50,246 bases of DNA from an uncultured Saprospiraceae bacterium (GTDB taxonomy: Bacteria > Bacteroidota > Bacteroidia > Chitinophagales > Saprospiraceae), in NCBI GenBank assembly GCA_937928045.1, contig CALFWO010000009.1:1-50246 (forward strand), given 5' to 3'. The translations under genes and the position numbers were made by a program. Below, piece after piece: positions 1-7,481 of this stretch. The first letter of the stretch is position 1. Every line of letters begins with the position of its first letter. The notes beneath the pieces were generated by a model, which was not told the DNA's origin, searched no databases, and was given only the letters and a program-made list of their open reading frames with translations.

Positions 1-17
1 AATGGATATTGATCAAA

Positions 18-1349
18 CTATCTTTTCGTCAATCCTTCATAAAGCCACTTGGCTAACGCGTCGCGATTCGTTTCATACAAGAATCTTTTTTGATCTCTAG
101 CATTTCTAATATTACCCAACTCGATAAAAATTGCTCGAGGGTCAGTATAGCGGAGCATATATAAATCCCTTCCACTTACACTTCCGTGGTAAGATCCGTC
201 AGGACGAAACTTTGCATATTTGTCTTTGAAGGTTTTATGAACATCCAAAGCCAATCTTTTACTGCTTTGACTTTTTGGGTAGTGGTAGAAAAAAACATCT
301 GTTCGCTGCCCCTTGCTTCGGGAATCTATGTGAATAGTAACCAATGTTTGATCCTTTATTCCTTTTGCCAGATTGGCTTGGTACAAATCATTCACTGCAT
401 CGGCTCTTTGTTTCAACCTTTTTTTCTGATTCAAAGGAATAACTTTATTGCCCCAGCAGTATTCATCTCTATCGCAATCCAAATATAAATCATCGCGCAT
501 GCCATCATCTGGATCTCGAATTATCATATAGACTGTAGCACCATGTTCCAATAAATTTCTACATAGCCTCAATCCCACGTCATAAGCATATTCATCTTCA
601 CATAGGCGTTTATCATTACTAGTACCAAGTGCTCCAGGATCTGGTCCGCCATGCCCAGAAACGATGTAATATATTTTTCCTTTGAGCTTACTATCAATCA
701 AAGGAATGTGTTCGTACTTCTTACCAAATATTGGAAATTTTCGATAGCCTGAAGATTTGTTCTGGCCAGCTAAAAGTGCCTCTGGGTTTTTTCCAATCGG
801 CTTTTTTTGGTCGGGCTCGATCTTGGTGACCACTTCTTCTTTTTTCTCTTCAACCTTTTCTTCAACAGATGCCTTAGAAGTATTATTCGATTTGGGTGGT
901 TTAGCTTCAGTAATTATCGGGTCCGTAAGAGGTGCTGAACGATCGCAGCCAAGTTCATTAAATGGAACCCATATAATGTTGCTAGATACTAGACTTTTGG
1001 TTCGCAACTTTTTGGCGTGCATCCTTTCGTTGTACTTCTTAATGCGCAAAGCTTGCTTCCAGCCTTCTATTTGAAGTGAACTTCGAATGCTTTTTCCGTT
1101 GTAATCAAATATGAGAATAGGCAAATAATATTTTTTGCCTTTTTGCAGTCCAGCGTCTGGTTTTAGATTATTGATTTGGAAAAAACGCTTGAGGTTACAA
1201 TTGTCACTAGCCAATTCATATTGATACATCAAGCCTTCAGCCGAAGCTCCATTTTTGGCTTCAACTCTAAAGTAGCGATCTTGAGCAGAGAGCAATGTGT
1301 TCAAGGACAAACACAATATTAGCGCGAAAACAAGCTTTTTGGCCTGCAT
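18..1349 (-). CDS. N-acetylmuramoyl-L-alanine amidase (Amidase_3 type), secreted
   Basis: Predicted zinc amidase that cleaves the lactoyl-alanine bond of peptidoglycan in the periplasm. I start it at the ATG at 1349 (443 aa), because the protein then opens with a clean signal peptide (MQAKKLVFALILCLSLNTLL, then SAQ); the open frame upstream reads into unconserved sequence. After the signal peptide comes a weak LysM-like segment (FFQINNL followed by GKKYYLP), then a low-complexity Lys/Glu/Pro linker. The C-terminal half is the catalytic domain: VSGHGGPDPGALG carries the first zinc ligand, and VTIHIDSR and IFIELGNIRN are the other family signatures. It is divergent from the ccm genes. The fold is confident, but the cellular role (cell separation or turnover) is inference. 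Confidence 0.85.
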   Translation of the reverse strand: MQAKKLVFALILCLSLNTLLSAQDRYFRVEAKNGASAEGLMYQYELASDNCNLKRFFQINNLKPDAGLQKGKKYYLPILIFDYNGKSIRSSLQIEGWKQALRIKKYNERMHAKKLRTKSLVSSNIIWVPFNELGCDRSAPLTDPIITEAKPPKSNNTSKASVEEKVEEKKEEVVTKIEPDQKKPIGKNPEALLAGQNKSSGYRKFPIFGKKYEHIPLIDSKLKGKIYYIVSGHGGPDPGALGTSNDKRLCEDEYAYDVGLRLCRNLLEHGATVYMIIRDPDDGMRDDLYLDCDRDEYCWGNKVIPLNQKKRLKQRADAVNDLYQANLAKGIKDQTLVTIHIDSRSKGQRTDVFFYHYPKSQSSKRLALDVHKTFKDKYAKFRPDGSYHGSVSGRDLYMLRYTDPRAIFIELGNIRNARDQKRFLYETNRDALAKWLYEGLTKR

Positions 1350-1528
1350 AAGATTGGATAGTGATTCTAGTGTGTTAGTAACAACCCTATTTAAAGGACT
1401 GATTATCACCATAAAAGTAACAAACTCTAGGTATTTGACCAAGTTATGGAATCCAACAAGTTTAATATTTGTTTCTTTTTTGATAGTACATTGACCAAGG
1501 ACTTGAGGCATTAAGCTATTTTTGTGTC

Positions 1529-2182
1529 GTGGTTCAAGAAATAATACATTTAATCGCTAAAGAGTTCCGTTTAGAAATGCGGCGTAAACACGCCTTAGGA
1601 GGTATTCTCCTTTATGTCATTTCTAGCGTTTATATCGTTTATGCTGGTTTTTTCAATATTCCGAAGCAAAGTTGGAATGCTATTTTTTGGATATTGATGT
1701 TGTTCGCTTCTATCAATGCAGTGGCCAAAAGTTTTGTACAAGAAAATTCGGGATCACAGTTGTACCTGTATCAATTGGCACATCCTTCAGCCATCTTGAT
1801 AGCTAAAATGATTTATAATGCCGGATTATTGTTCTTGATTGGAATATTGACCTTTGTTGTACTTTCAACTTTTACCGGTGACCAAGTACGGGACACTGGA
1901 ATGTTCATAGGTTTTTTGGCGTTAGCGGCCATTGGATTCTCTATTTGCTTTACATTTACTGCGGCAATTGCATCCAAATCAAATTCAGGAACTGGACTCT
2001 TAGCCATATTGAGTTTTCCGGTTGTTATTCCAATTTTAATGTCGTTGGTAAAATTATCTGCAAATGCTTTGGGCCTGATCATGGATAGCAGTTACTTTAC
2101 AGACATATTGAATTTGTTGGCCATCGATGCAATGATGCTAGCGTTGACATTTTTATTATTTCCTTACTTATGGAGAGATTGA
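1529..2182 (+). CDS. ccmB: Heme exporter protein CcmB
   Basis: Membrane subunit of the CcmAB ABC system used in system I cytochrome c maturation. The 217 aa length fits CcmB (about 220 aa). It begins with a cytoplasmic amphipathic stretch (AKEFRLEMRRKHALGG) that is typical of the family, followed by six hydrophobic segments. The likely start is GTG at 1529, because no ATG lies upstream in frame and the family N-terminus is complete from here. The stop is one base before the ccmC start, so the two are probably cotranscribed. The ATPase partner CcmA is not in this window. Confidence 0.85.
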   Translation: MVQEIIHLIAKEFRLEMRRKHALGGILLYVISSVYIVYAGFFNIPKQSWNAIFWILMLFASINAVAKSFVQENSGSQLYLYQLAHPSAILIAKMIYNAGLLFLIGILTFVVLSTFTGDQVRDTGMFIGFLALAAIGFSICFTFTAAIASKSNSGTGLLAILSFPVVIPILMSLVKLSANALGLIMDSSYFTDILNLLAIDAMMLALTFLLFPYLWRD

Positions 2183-2183
2183 T

Positions 2184-3233
2184 ATGAAAAACATGTGGTG
2201 GAAATTACTTGGAGCTGCTTTGATCCTATATACACTAATAGGTGGCATGACGATTCCATTAAAACCGGGATTGGCCGATATTATTCCGACGGCTATTAAA
2301 ACCGGAGAAAAAGCGGAATTCCTCGTTATTGGTTACAACACAAATTTTGAGCAATCTGAAGGTTTAACAGCTTGGTTAAAAGCAGATAGTATCAGGTCAA
2401 TTGAAGCCATTAAGGTGGTTCCACAATCTGCAACTGAACTGGTTGCAACTTTTTTGCTTCCGAATGATATGCCGAACGCTAATTCTTTTCATCCGCTTAC
2501 TGTAGTTGTTAATTCAAAAGCAGATGGTATTTGTGTGCTTCCTGGTCAAGTTGCTTTACAAAAAGGAGTGATTGATACTTTGAATACGAGTCAATGGAGC
2601 AGTATCAAAAGCTTGCATAGAAAAACAGATTTCAATTTTCCCTATCGAAATATTTTAGTAGAAACGATTCGAAATATTTTTTACCATGTTCCTTTATGGT
2701 TTGCCATGGCCATGGTATTTTTTATCGGAGTCATTTATTCCATTTTGAATTTAAGGAATCCTTTGGTTAAGTATGACGCGAATGCTGTGGCGTTCACGGA
2801 GATCGGAGTACTATTAGGTGTTCTTGGCACAATAACAGGAGCCATTTGGGCCAAAAACACATGGGGACAATACTGGAGTTGGGACATTAAACAGAATATG
2901 TCAGCCATAGCCATTATGGTTTATTTAGCCTATTTCGTACTGCGCGGATCATTTGATGATAGAGAAAAATCAGCTCGCATCAGTGCAGTATATAATATTT
3001 TTGCTTTTGCTTCATTGATTCCATTGTTGGTAATCATCCCTAGGATGACAGAGAGTTTGCATCCCGGAAATGGTGGTAATCCTGGGATGGGAGGGGAGGA
3101 CTTAGATCACACCATGAAGTATTTTTTATATCCTGCATTTATCGGGTGGACTTTATTGGCTGTTTGGATGTCCAATATCCGAGCTAGATTCCTGATTTTG
3201 AAGGATAAAATGATGTTGAAATTTAACCAATAA
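2184..3233 (+). CDS. ccmC: Cytochrome c biogenesis protein CcmC/CcsA family, with inserted periplasmic domain
   Basis: Heme-handling membrane protein of cytochrome c maturation. Conserved features are a heme-ligand histidine in IFYHVPLWF (H168), the tryptophan-rich WGQYWSWD signature (227-234) and a second histidine in RMTESLHPG (H293), with about six membrane segments. At 349 aa it is some 110-130 residues longer than usual. The extra sequence (about residues 31-155) sits between the first membrane helix and the ETIRNIFYHVP motif and should face the periplasm. It looks like a beta-rich, Ig-like domain. It follows ccmB by one base and precedes a CcmD-like gene. The assignment is confident; the role of the insertion is unknown. 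Confidence 0.88.
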   Translation: MKNMWWKLLGAALILYTLIGGMTIPLKPGLADIIPTAIKTGEKAEFLVIGYNTNFEQSEGLTAWLKADSIRSIEAIKVVPQSATELVATFLLPNDMPNANSFHPLTVVVNSKADGICVLPGQVALQKGVIDTLNTSQWSSIKSLHRKTDFNFPYRNILVETIRNIFYHVPLWFAMAMVFFIGVIYSILNLRNPLVKYDANAVAFTEIGVLLGVLGTITGAIWAKNTWGQYWSWDIKQNMSAIAIMVYLAYFVLRGSFDDREKSARISAVYNIFAFASLIPLLVIIPRMTESLHPGNGGNPGMGGEDLDHTMKYFLYPAFIGWTLLAVWMSNIRARFLILKDKMMLKFNQ

Positions 3234-3350
3234 TTGATGCTTTCGGAGCACTTTTGTGCTTGCAAATGGCATTGATTGGTTTTATAAGAATATTCGGATA
3301 ATTAGGTTTGTTTTAATCATAAAATAAACCGAGTTTTACGCCTCTGAAAA

Positions 3351-3569
3351 ATGAAAAGAAAAATTACCATTTTACTAGTTTTCTGGTTGGCCTTTGCCAA
3401 TAACGTTTTATTAGCTTCAGGTGACTTTATGCGAAGTACCGGAAAAATATATGTAGTCGTTGCAGTTCTTGCAGCGATTTTCGTTGGGGTAATTATCTAC
3501 CTTTTTTCTTTGGATCGAAAACTAACCAATTTAGAAAATCAAATAAAAGAAAATGGCCAAGACAGCTGA
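3351..3569 (+). CDS. CcmD family small membrane protein
   Basis: A 72 aa protein with a cleavable or anchoring N-terminal hydrophobic segment, the motif FMRSTGKIYVVVAVL leading into one membrane helix, then a charged tail (LFSLDRKLTNLENQIKE). This matches the short CcmD-like proteins that follow ccmC in Bacteroidota and are thought to hold the CcmABC complex together. It lies 117 bases after ccmC and overlaps the next gene by 17 bases, which suggests translational coupling. Such short membrane proteins carry little sequence signal, so context carries much of the assignment. Confidence 0.75.
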   Translation: MKRKITILLVFWLAFANNVLLASGDFMRSTGKIYVVVAVLAAIFVGVIIYLFSLDRKLTNLENQIKENGQDS

Positions 3570-4974
3570 AGTCAGTTTTTTGGATTCCGTATCTAGGAAT
3601 TTCGATAAGGCAGCTCCCCACACAGGATTGCCGGAAGGTTTACTACAACAAATTAAAGCATGTAATTCGGTTTATCAGATGCGTTTTCCAGTGAAGGTTG
3701 GAAAAGAATATGAAGTGATCGAAGCTTACAGAGTTCAACATTCACATCACAGATTACCAACTAAAGGAGGTATTCGATACAGCCAAAAGGTAAATCAAGA
3801 AGAGGTGATGGCTTTGGCTTCTTTGATGACTTATAAATGTGCTTTAGTAGATGTGCCATTTGGTGGAGCAAAAGGAGGAGTTAAAATAAGTCCAAGGGCC
3901 TATACACCTGCGCAACTTCAAGCAATAACAAGAAGATATACAACTGAATTAATCCGTAAGAATTTTATTGGTCCTGGTATCGATGTTCCAGCTCCAGATT
4001 ATGGAACTGGTTCTCGTGAAATGGCTTGGATACTCGATACTTACCAGACTTTTAAAGGAGGTGAGATCGATGCTGCTGGTTGTGTTACAGGAAAGCCAGT
4101 GAACCAGAATGGAATTCAAGGTAGAACCGAAGCTACGGGACGCGGAGTTTACTACGCTTTGAAAGAAATTGTTTCCTACAAAGAAGATATGGACAAACTT
4201 GGCTTATCTACCGGAATGGAAGGTAAGACCATTGCAATTCAAGGATTAGGAAACGTTGGTTACTACGCTGGAATCATCTGTCAGGAAGAAGGAGGTTCCA
4301 AAATCGTTTCAGTTGCAGAATATGAAGGAGCTATCTATTCAAAAGATGGAATCGACATTAAAAAGTTGTTGAAGTTTAGAAAAAAGACTGGTTCTATTAT
4401 CGGTTTCCCTGGAACTAAAGACCTTAAGCAACGAAAGAAAGTACTAGAAGTCAAGTGTGATATTCTTATTCCAGCTGCTCTGGAAAATCAAATTAGAATG
4501 GACAATGCGCACAAGGTAAAAGCAAAGATTGTAGCAGAAGCTGCAAACGGTCCGGTTACCGCTGGTGCTCAAGAAGTCCTTACAAAGAAAGGCGTAATGG
4601 TCATCCCAGATATGTATATCAATGCAGGTGGTGTTACGGTTTCTTACTTTGAATGGCTAAAGAATCTTTCGCACATGCGTTTCGGGCGAATGGAGAAGCG
4701 TTTTGATCAAGATAAGTATTCCAACTTAGTAAGCTTGGTGGAAAGAATGACAGGACATACAATTGGAATTAAAGAAAGAAACATGTTGACAAAAGGTGCT
4801 GATGAAATAGATTTGGTGAGATCTGGGTTAGAAGAAACGATGATTACCGCTTATGGTCAAATTCGCGAAACTTGGAAACGAAAAAAGAAAATCGAAGACA
4901 TGCGTACCGCTGCATTTGTTTGCGCGTTAAACAAAATTAGTAGCGACTATTTAGCTCTTGGAATCTTCCCATAA
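3553..4974 (+). CDS. Glu/Leu/Phe/Val dehydrogenase
   Basis: NAD(P)-dependent amino acid dehydrogenase of the glutamate/leucine family, interconverting an amino acid with its 2-oxo acid and ammonia. The N-terminal substrate domain has KGGIRYS (K71) and the catalytic-lysine motif PFGGAKGG (K107). The C-terminal Rossmann domain has AIQGLGNVGYYAG. The GGVTVSYFEW signature near the end is also typical. At 473 aa it is somewhat longer than the usual 410-450, mainly through the C-terminus. The start at 3553 lies inside the ccmD-like gene. An Lrp/AsnC regulator follows, which fits a role in amino acid catabolism or nitrogen balance. Glutamate is the most common substrate, but sequence alone does not decide it. 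Confidence 0.88.
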   Translation: MAKTAEVSFLDSVSRNFDKAAPHTGLPEGLLQQIKACNSVYQMRFPVKVGKEYEVIEAYRVQHSHHRLPTKGGIRYSQKVNQEEVMALASLMTYKCALVDVPFGGAKGGVKISPRAYTPAQLQAITRRYTTELIRKNFIGPGIDVPAPDYGTGSREMAWILDTYQTFKGGEIDAAGCVTGKPVNQNGIQGRTEATGRGVYYALKEIVSYKEDMDKLGLSTGMEGKTIAIQGLGNVGYYAGIICQEEGGSKIVSVAEYEGAIYSKDGIDIKKLLKFRKKTGSIIGFPGTKDLKQRKKVLEVKCDILIPAALENQIRMDNAHKVKAKIVAEAANGPVTAGAQEVLTKKGVMVIPDMYINAGGVTVSYFEWLKNLSHMRFGRMEKRFDQDKYSNLVSLVERMTGHTIGIKERNMLTKGADEIDLVRSGLEETMITAYGQIRETWKRKKKIEDMRTAAFVCALNKISSDYLALGIFP

Positions 4975-4979
4975 TGTCT

Positions 4980-5040
4980 AAATCATCGAGTTAGTCACAA
5001 GATATTGTTCAAAATATTATTGGCTAACTCGTTGATTTTA
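4980..5040 (+). terminator. Probable terminator after the dehydrogenase gene
   Basis: Two 17-base arms (4980-4996 and 5022-5038) pair with two mismatches around the core CGAGTTAG/CTAACTCG, and a T-rich end follows. The loop is long (25 bases), so it is a weaker intrinsic terminator than others here. Confidence 0.5.
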
Positions 5041-5079
5041 CGATAGTTTTAAGAATGATTGTATGTAAATTCCCAATTT

Positions 5080-5111
5080 TTTGGTGGATTATTTTCCTAT
5101 GGCTATATTTG
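5080..5111 (+). promoter_or_regulatory. Bacteroidota-type promoter of the lrp gene
   Basis: TTTG at 5080-5083 and TATATTTG at 5104-5111 are separated by 20 bases. This matches the Bacteroidota primary-sigma consensus TTTG-N(19-21)-TAnnTTTG. It predicts transcription from about 5116 and a leader of about 30 bases to the ATG at 5146. It is the best two-element promoter I found in the window. Confidence 0.6.
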
Positions 5112-5145
5112 TGCTGGGGATAACCCTTGAAATTCAACTAGAAAT

Positions 5146-5631
5146 ATGCAACCTGCACAGGACAATAGAATAGATAAGATTGATCTTAAGATTCTTAAGA
5201 TTTTACAAGAAAATTCGAAGATTACTAACTTAGATCTTTCTAAGAAAATTGGTCTTTCACCAGCTCCAACTTTGGAACGTGTAAAGAAATTAGAGCAATC
5301 TGGTGTAATTGAATCTTACCATGCTCATGTATCATCCAATGCAATTGGCTTAAGTGTTAAAACTTTCGTACTTGTTTCCCTAGCTTGGCAAAAGGAAAAT
5401 GCTTTGCAAGAATTTTTGGATAAAATCAAAAGCATTACTGAAATCACCGAATGTTATATTATCACAGGTGAAGCGGACTTTTTGATTAAAATTATTTGTA
5501 GAGATATTCCAACTTACGAGCAATTGTTATTCAAAACACTTTCTCAAATTGAAGAAATTGAAAGATTAAAAACACTAATGACATTGTCAACAGTGAAAAA
5601 CTCTATGGTTTTACCATTTAACTACGATTAA
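5146..5631 (+). CDS. Lrp/AsnC family transcriptional regulator
   Basis: A feast/famine regulator of 161 aa, the normal length. The N-terminal winged helix-turn-helix is clear (KIDLKILKILQENSKITNLD, then LSKKIGLSPAPTLERVKKLE). The C-terminal RAM/ligand-binding domain contains ITECYIITGEADFLIKI, where these proteins bind amino acids and oligomerise. It is transcribed in the same direction as the dehydrogenase but is set apart by a terminator and has its own promoter. Regulation of the neighbouring amino acid dehydrogenase is plausible, as family members often control adjacent genes, but there is no direct sign of it here. Confidence 0.9.
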   Translation: MQPAQDNRIDKIDLKILKILQENSKITNLDLSKKIGLSPAPTLERVKKLEQSGVIESYHAHVSSNAIGLSVKTFVLVSLAWQKENALQEFLDKIKSITEITECYIITGEADFLIKIICRDIPTYEQLLFKTLSQIEEIERLKTLMTLSTVKNSMVLPFNYD

Positions 5632-5656
5632 TAGTATCGGCAAAGATTTGCCAGTT

Positions 5657-5692
5657 AATGCCGCCTTGCAAAAGTAAGGCGGCATTTATATT
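5657..5692 (+). terminator. Hairpin terminator directly before the TraB-family start
   Basis: A perfect 11-bp stem (AATGCCGCCTT at 5657-5667, AAGGCGGCATT at 5676-5686) has an 8-base loop and is followed by a short T-rich tail (TATATTTT). It ends eight bases before the next ATG (5695), so it occupies the ribosome-binding region of that gene. It may end the lrp transcript or act on translation of the next gene. Confidence 0.65.
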
Positions 5693-5694
5693 TT

Positions 5695-6501
5695 ATGCGC
5701 AAAAGAAAAAATACTTGGCTTTGGCAATTGACCGGAGAAAGTCTTCCCGGTCATTCTTATGTCTTTGGAACCATTCATTCCAAAGACATGAGAGCTTTTA
5801 CCTATGTTGAAAATGCACTGACTTATTTGAAAGAATGTGATGCAGTGGCTACTGAATTTAATTTGGATGAAATGGAAGCCAGGTCTTCTGCCGAAAGTCT
5901 GAATATGCCTGAAGGATTTTCTCTCGCCGAAGCAATAGGACCAAGATATTCAGTGCAACTGGAAAAACTATTTCTTCAATATATAGGATTATCCTTCCGG
6001 GCTTTTCATAATATGCATCCATTTGTAATAACAAGTTTATTAACTGAAGCGGTTATGAGCAGTGATATGCCAATGAGTTTGGACCAAACAATTTGGGAAG
6101 CCGCGAAGGAAAATAGCAAAGCTTTAGATGGTTTGGAGACCTATGATATGCAGATGAACTTGATTGCAAAAATGGATATGTCATTACAGCTGAGAATGAT
6201 TAAACAAATGCTCCGGAATTTTAAAGCATTTAGAAAAAACCAAGAGAAGTTAATTGCACTTTATCAAAAGGCAGATCTTGGGACGATTAACAAAGTGTCT
6301 AGAAAACAGAGTGGTGGATTTAGAAAAGAATTGCTTTTCAATCGAAATGTTTATATGGCAGAAAGAATTTTTAAATTAAGCCAAGAACAGAAATTTTTCT
6401 TTGCCGTTGGGGGGGCACATCTACCCGGGAAAATGGGGTTGATAAGACTTTTAAAAAAAATGGATTTGAAGGTCTCTCCAGTACCTTTAGAAAGCATGTA
6501 A
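5695..6501 (+). CDS. TraB/GumN (TIKI-like) family protein
   Basis: Member of the TraB/PrgY/GumN superfamily, whose animal TIKI relatives are metalloproteases. The N-terminal signature WLWQLTGESLPGHSYVFGTI is followed by H. The C-terminal signature FFAVGGAHLPGKMGLIRLL is the conserved GAxHLxG motif with a putative metal-ligand histidine. At 268 aa it is about normal. The N-terminal signature begins within the first 15 codons, so the start cannot lie much further downstream even though a strong hairpin ends only eight bases upstream. There is no signal peptide, so it is probably cytoplasmic, unlike many GumN-type members. Its substrate is unknown. Confidence 0.82.
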   Translation: MRKRKNTWLWQLTGESLPGHSYVFGTIHSKDMRAFTYVENALTYLKECDAVATEFNLDEMEARSSAESLNMPEGFSLAEAIGPRYSVQLEKLFLQYIGLSFRAFHNMHPFVITSLLTEAVMSSDMPMSLDQTIWEAAKENSKALDGLETYDMQMNLIAKMDMSLQLRMIKQMLRNFKAFRKNQEKLIALYQKADLGTINKVSRKQSGGFRKELLFNRNVYMAERIFKLSQEQKFFFAVGGAHLPGKMGLIRLLKKMDLKVSPVPLESM

Positions 6502-6519
6502 TATCGAGTAGAATTTTAG

Positions 6520-7185
6520 TTAGGATACTTTTCTGATTAGCGATTCCTTTTCAACAGTTTTCTGTTTTGAAGTTCTTATCCAATTAGCCCTATTAGGGCA
6601 ATATTGCTTCAACACCTTAGCTGGATTTCCGCCAACAACTGAAAAAGGAGGAACGTTTTTTACAACTACTGATCCCGCCGCAACCACTGCATTTTTTCCA
6701 ATGGTTATTCCCGGCATTACTACCACATTTGCACCTAACCAAGCTCCATCTTCAACAATTATATTTTTAGTCGTAACGGGCTGATCTTTGATCGGAAGAT
6801 AAATATTTTCATAGCTGTGATTCAATCCAGATAAAACTACGTGCTGAGCCAACATGACATCTTCGCCTATTTCAACAGGACCGATTACTACAGAAGACAA
6901 ACCTATTAAAGTGCGATCGCCAATACTGACTGGACCTACAGCATTATTAATTGTGGCAAAATCTTCAATCAAACATTTTTCCCCTACACTAAAATCATTG
7001 TACGGCATCAAATCCATCCTAGCGTAGCGACCAATATTTGTTCCTTTTCCCTTTGAATGTTTAAATGGATTTACTAAAGTTCTTACCCACCAACGAGGCC
7101 TGTATTGGTTCTTAGGTTTGAGAAGCAAGTGCGCCCACTTATTCAGTGTCGGAGAAGATTTAATACGATTTTTTAACTTATTCAT
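6520..7185 (-). CDS. Hexapeptide-repeat acyl/acetyltransferase
   Basis: A 221 aa left-handed beta-helix acyltransferase of the WcaF/LbH type that usually acetylates a sugar. Hexad repeats run from about residue 50 to 190, for example IGDRTLIGLSSVVIGPVEIG and VEDGAWLGANVVVMPGITIG. They end with the characteristic AAGSVVVKNVPPFSVVGGNP. The probable active-site histidine lies in VVLSGLNHSYEN. It stands alone, converging on the TraB-family gene, with no glycosyltransferase next to it. The acceptor (exopolysaccharide, O-antigen or other) cannot be told. Confidence 0.85.
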   Translation of the reverse strand: MNKLKNRIKSSPTLNKWAHLLLKPKNQYRPRWWVRTLVNPFKHSKGKGTNIGRYARMDLMPYNDFSVGEKCLIEDFATINNAVGPVSIGDRTLIGLSSVVIGPVEIGEDVMLAQHVVLSGLNHSYENIYLPIKDQPVTTKNIIVEDGAWLGANVVVMPGITIGKNAVVAAGSVVVKNVPPFSVVGGNPAKVLKQYCPNRANWIRTSKQKTVEKESLIRKVS

Positions 7186-7403
7186 AGTTGGATTATATCA
7201 ACAAACGTGTTTGATTGATAAATAAGTTTTAGATGGTAAACACTTGGAACAGATGAGGTGAGCGACAAATATAGATTGGATATTCATCAAAAGTACATTT
7301 TAATCAGAAAAAGACGGGAAAAAGGACAAAATTACCCCATTTAGGTAGTCACTTATTTGCGAAACATGTAATAACTAAGTATTACTACGTACTGTTATAT
7401 TAG

Positions 7404-7411
7404 TACTTTTG
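7404..7411 (+). promoter_or_regulatory. -7 type promoter element before the TonB receptor gene
   Basis: TACTTTTG matches TAnnTTTG. No good TTTG lies 19-21 bases upstream. It places transcription start near 7416, after the first in-frame ATG (7413), so it supports the ATG at 7482 as the true start. An inverted repeat, GTAATA-N6-TATTAC, lies just upstream at 7368-7385. Confidence 0.4.
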
Positions 7412-7481
7412 AATGTCTGAAAAAAGTAAAACTAAAGTTAATATCACATCTTATCGAACACTAATACGTTGTAGTAGTAAT

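Noticed and set aside
3553-5631. The dehydrogenase and lrp genes as one operon.
   Set aside because: A hairpin terminator and a two-element promoter separate them; regulation of one by the other remains possible but is not shown.
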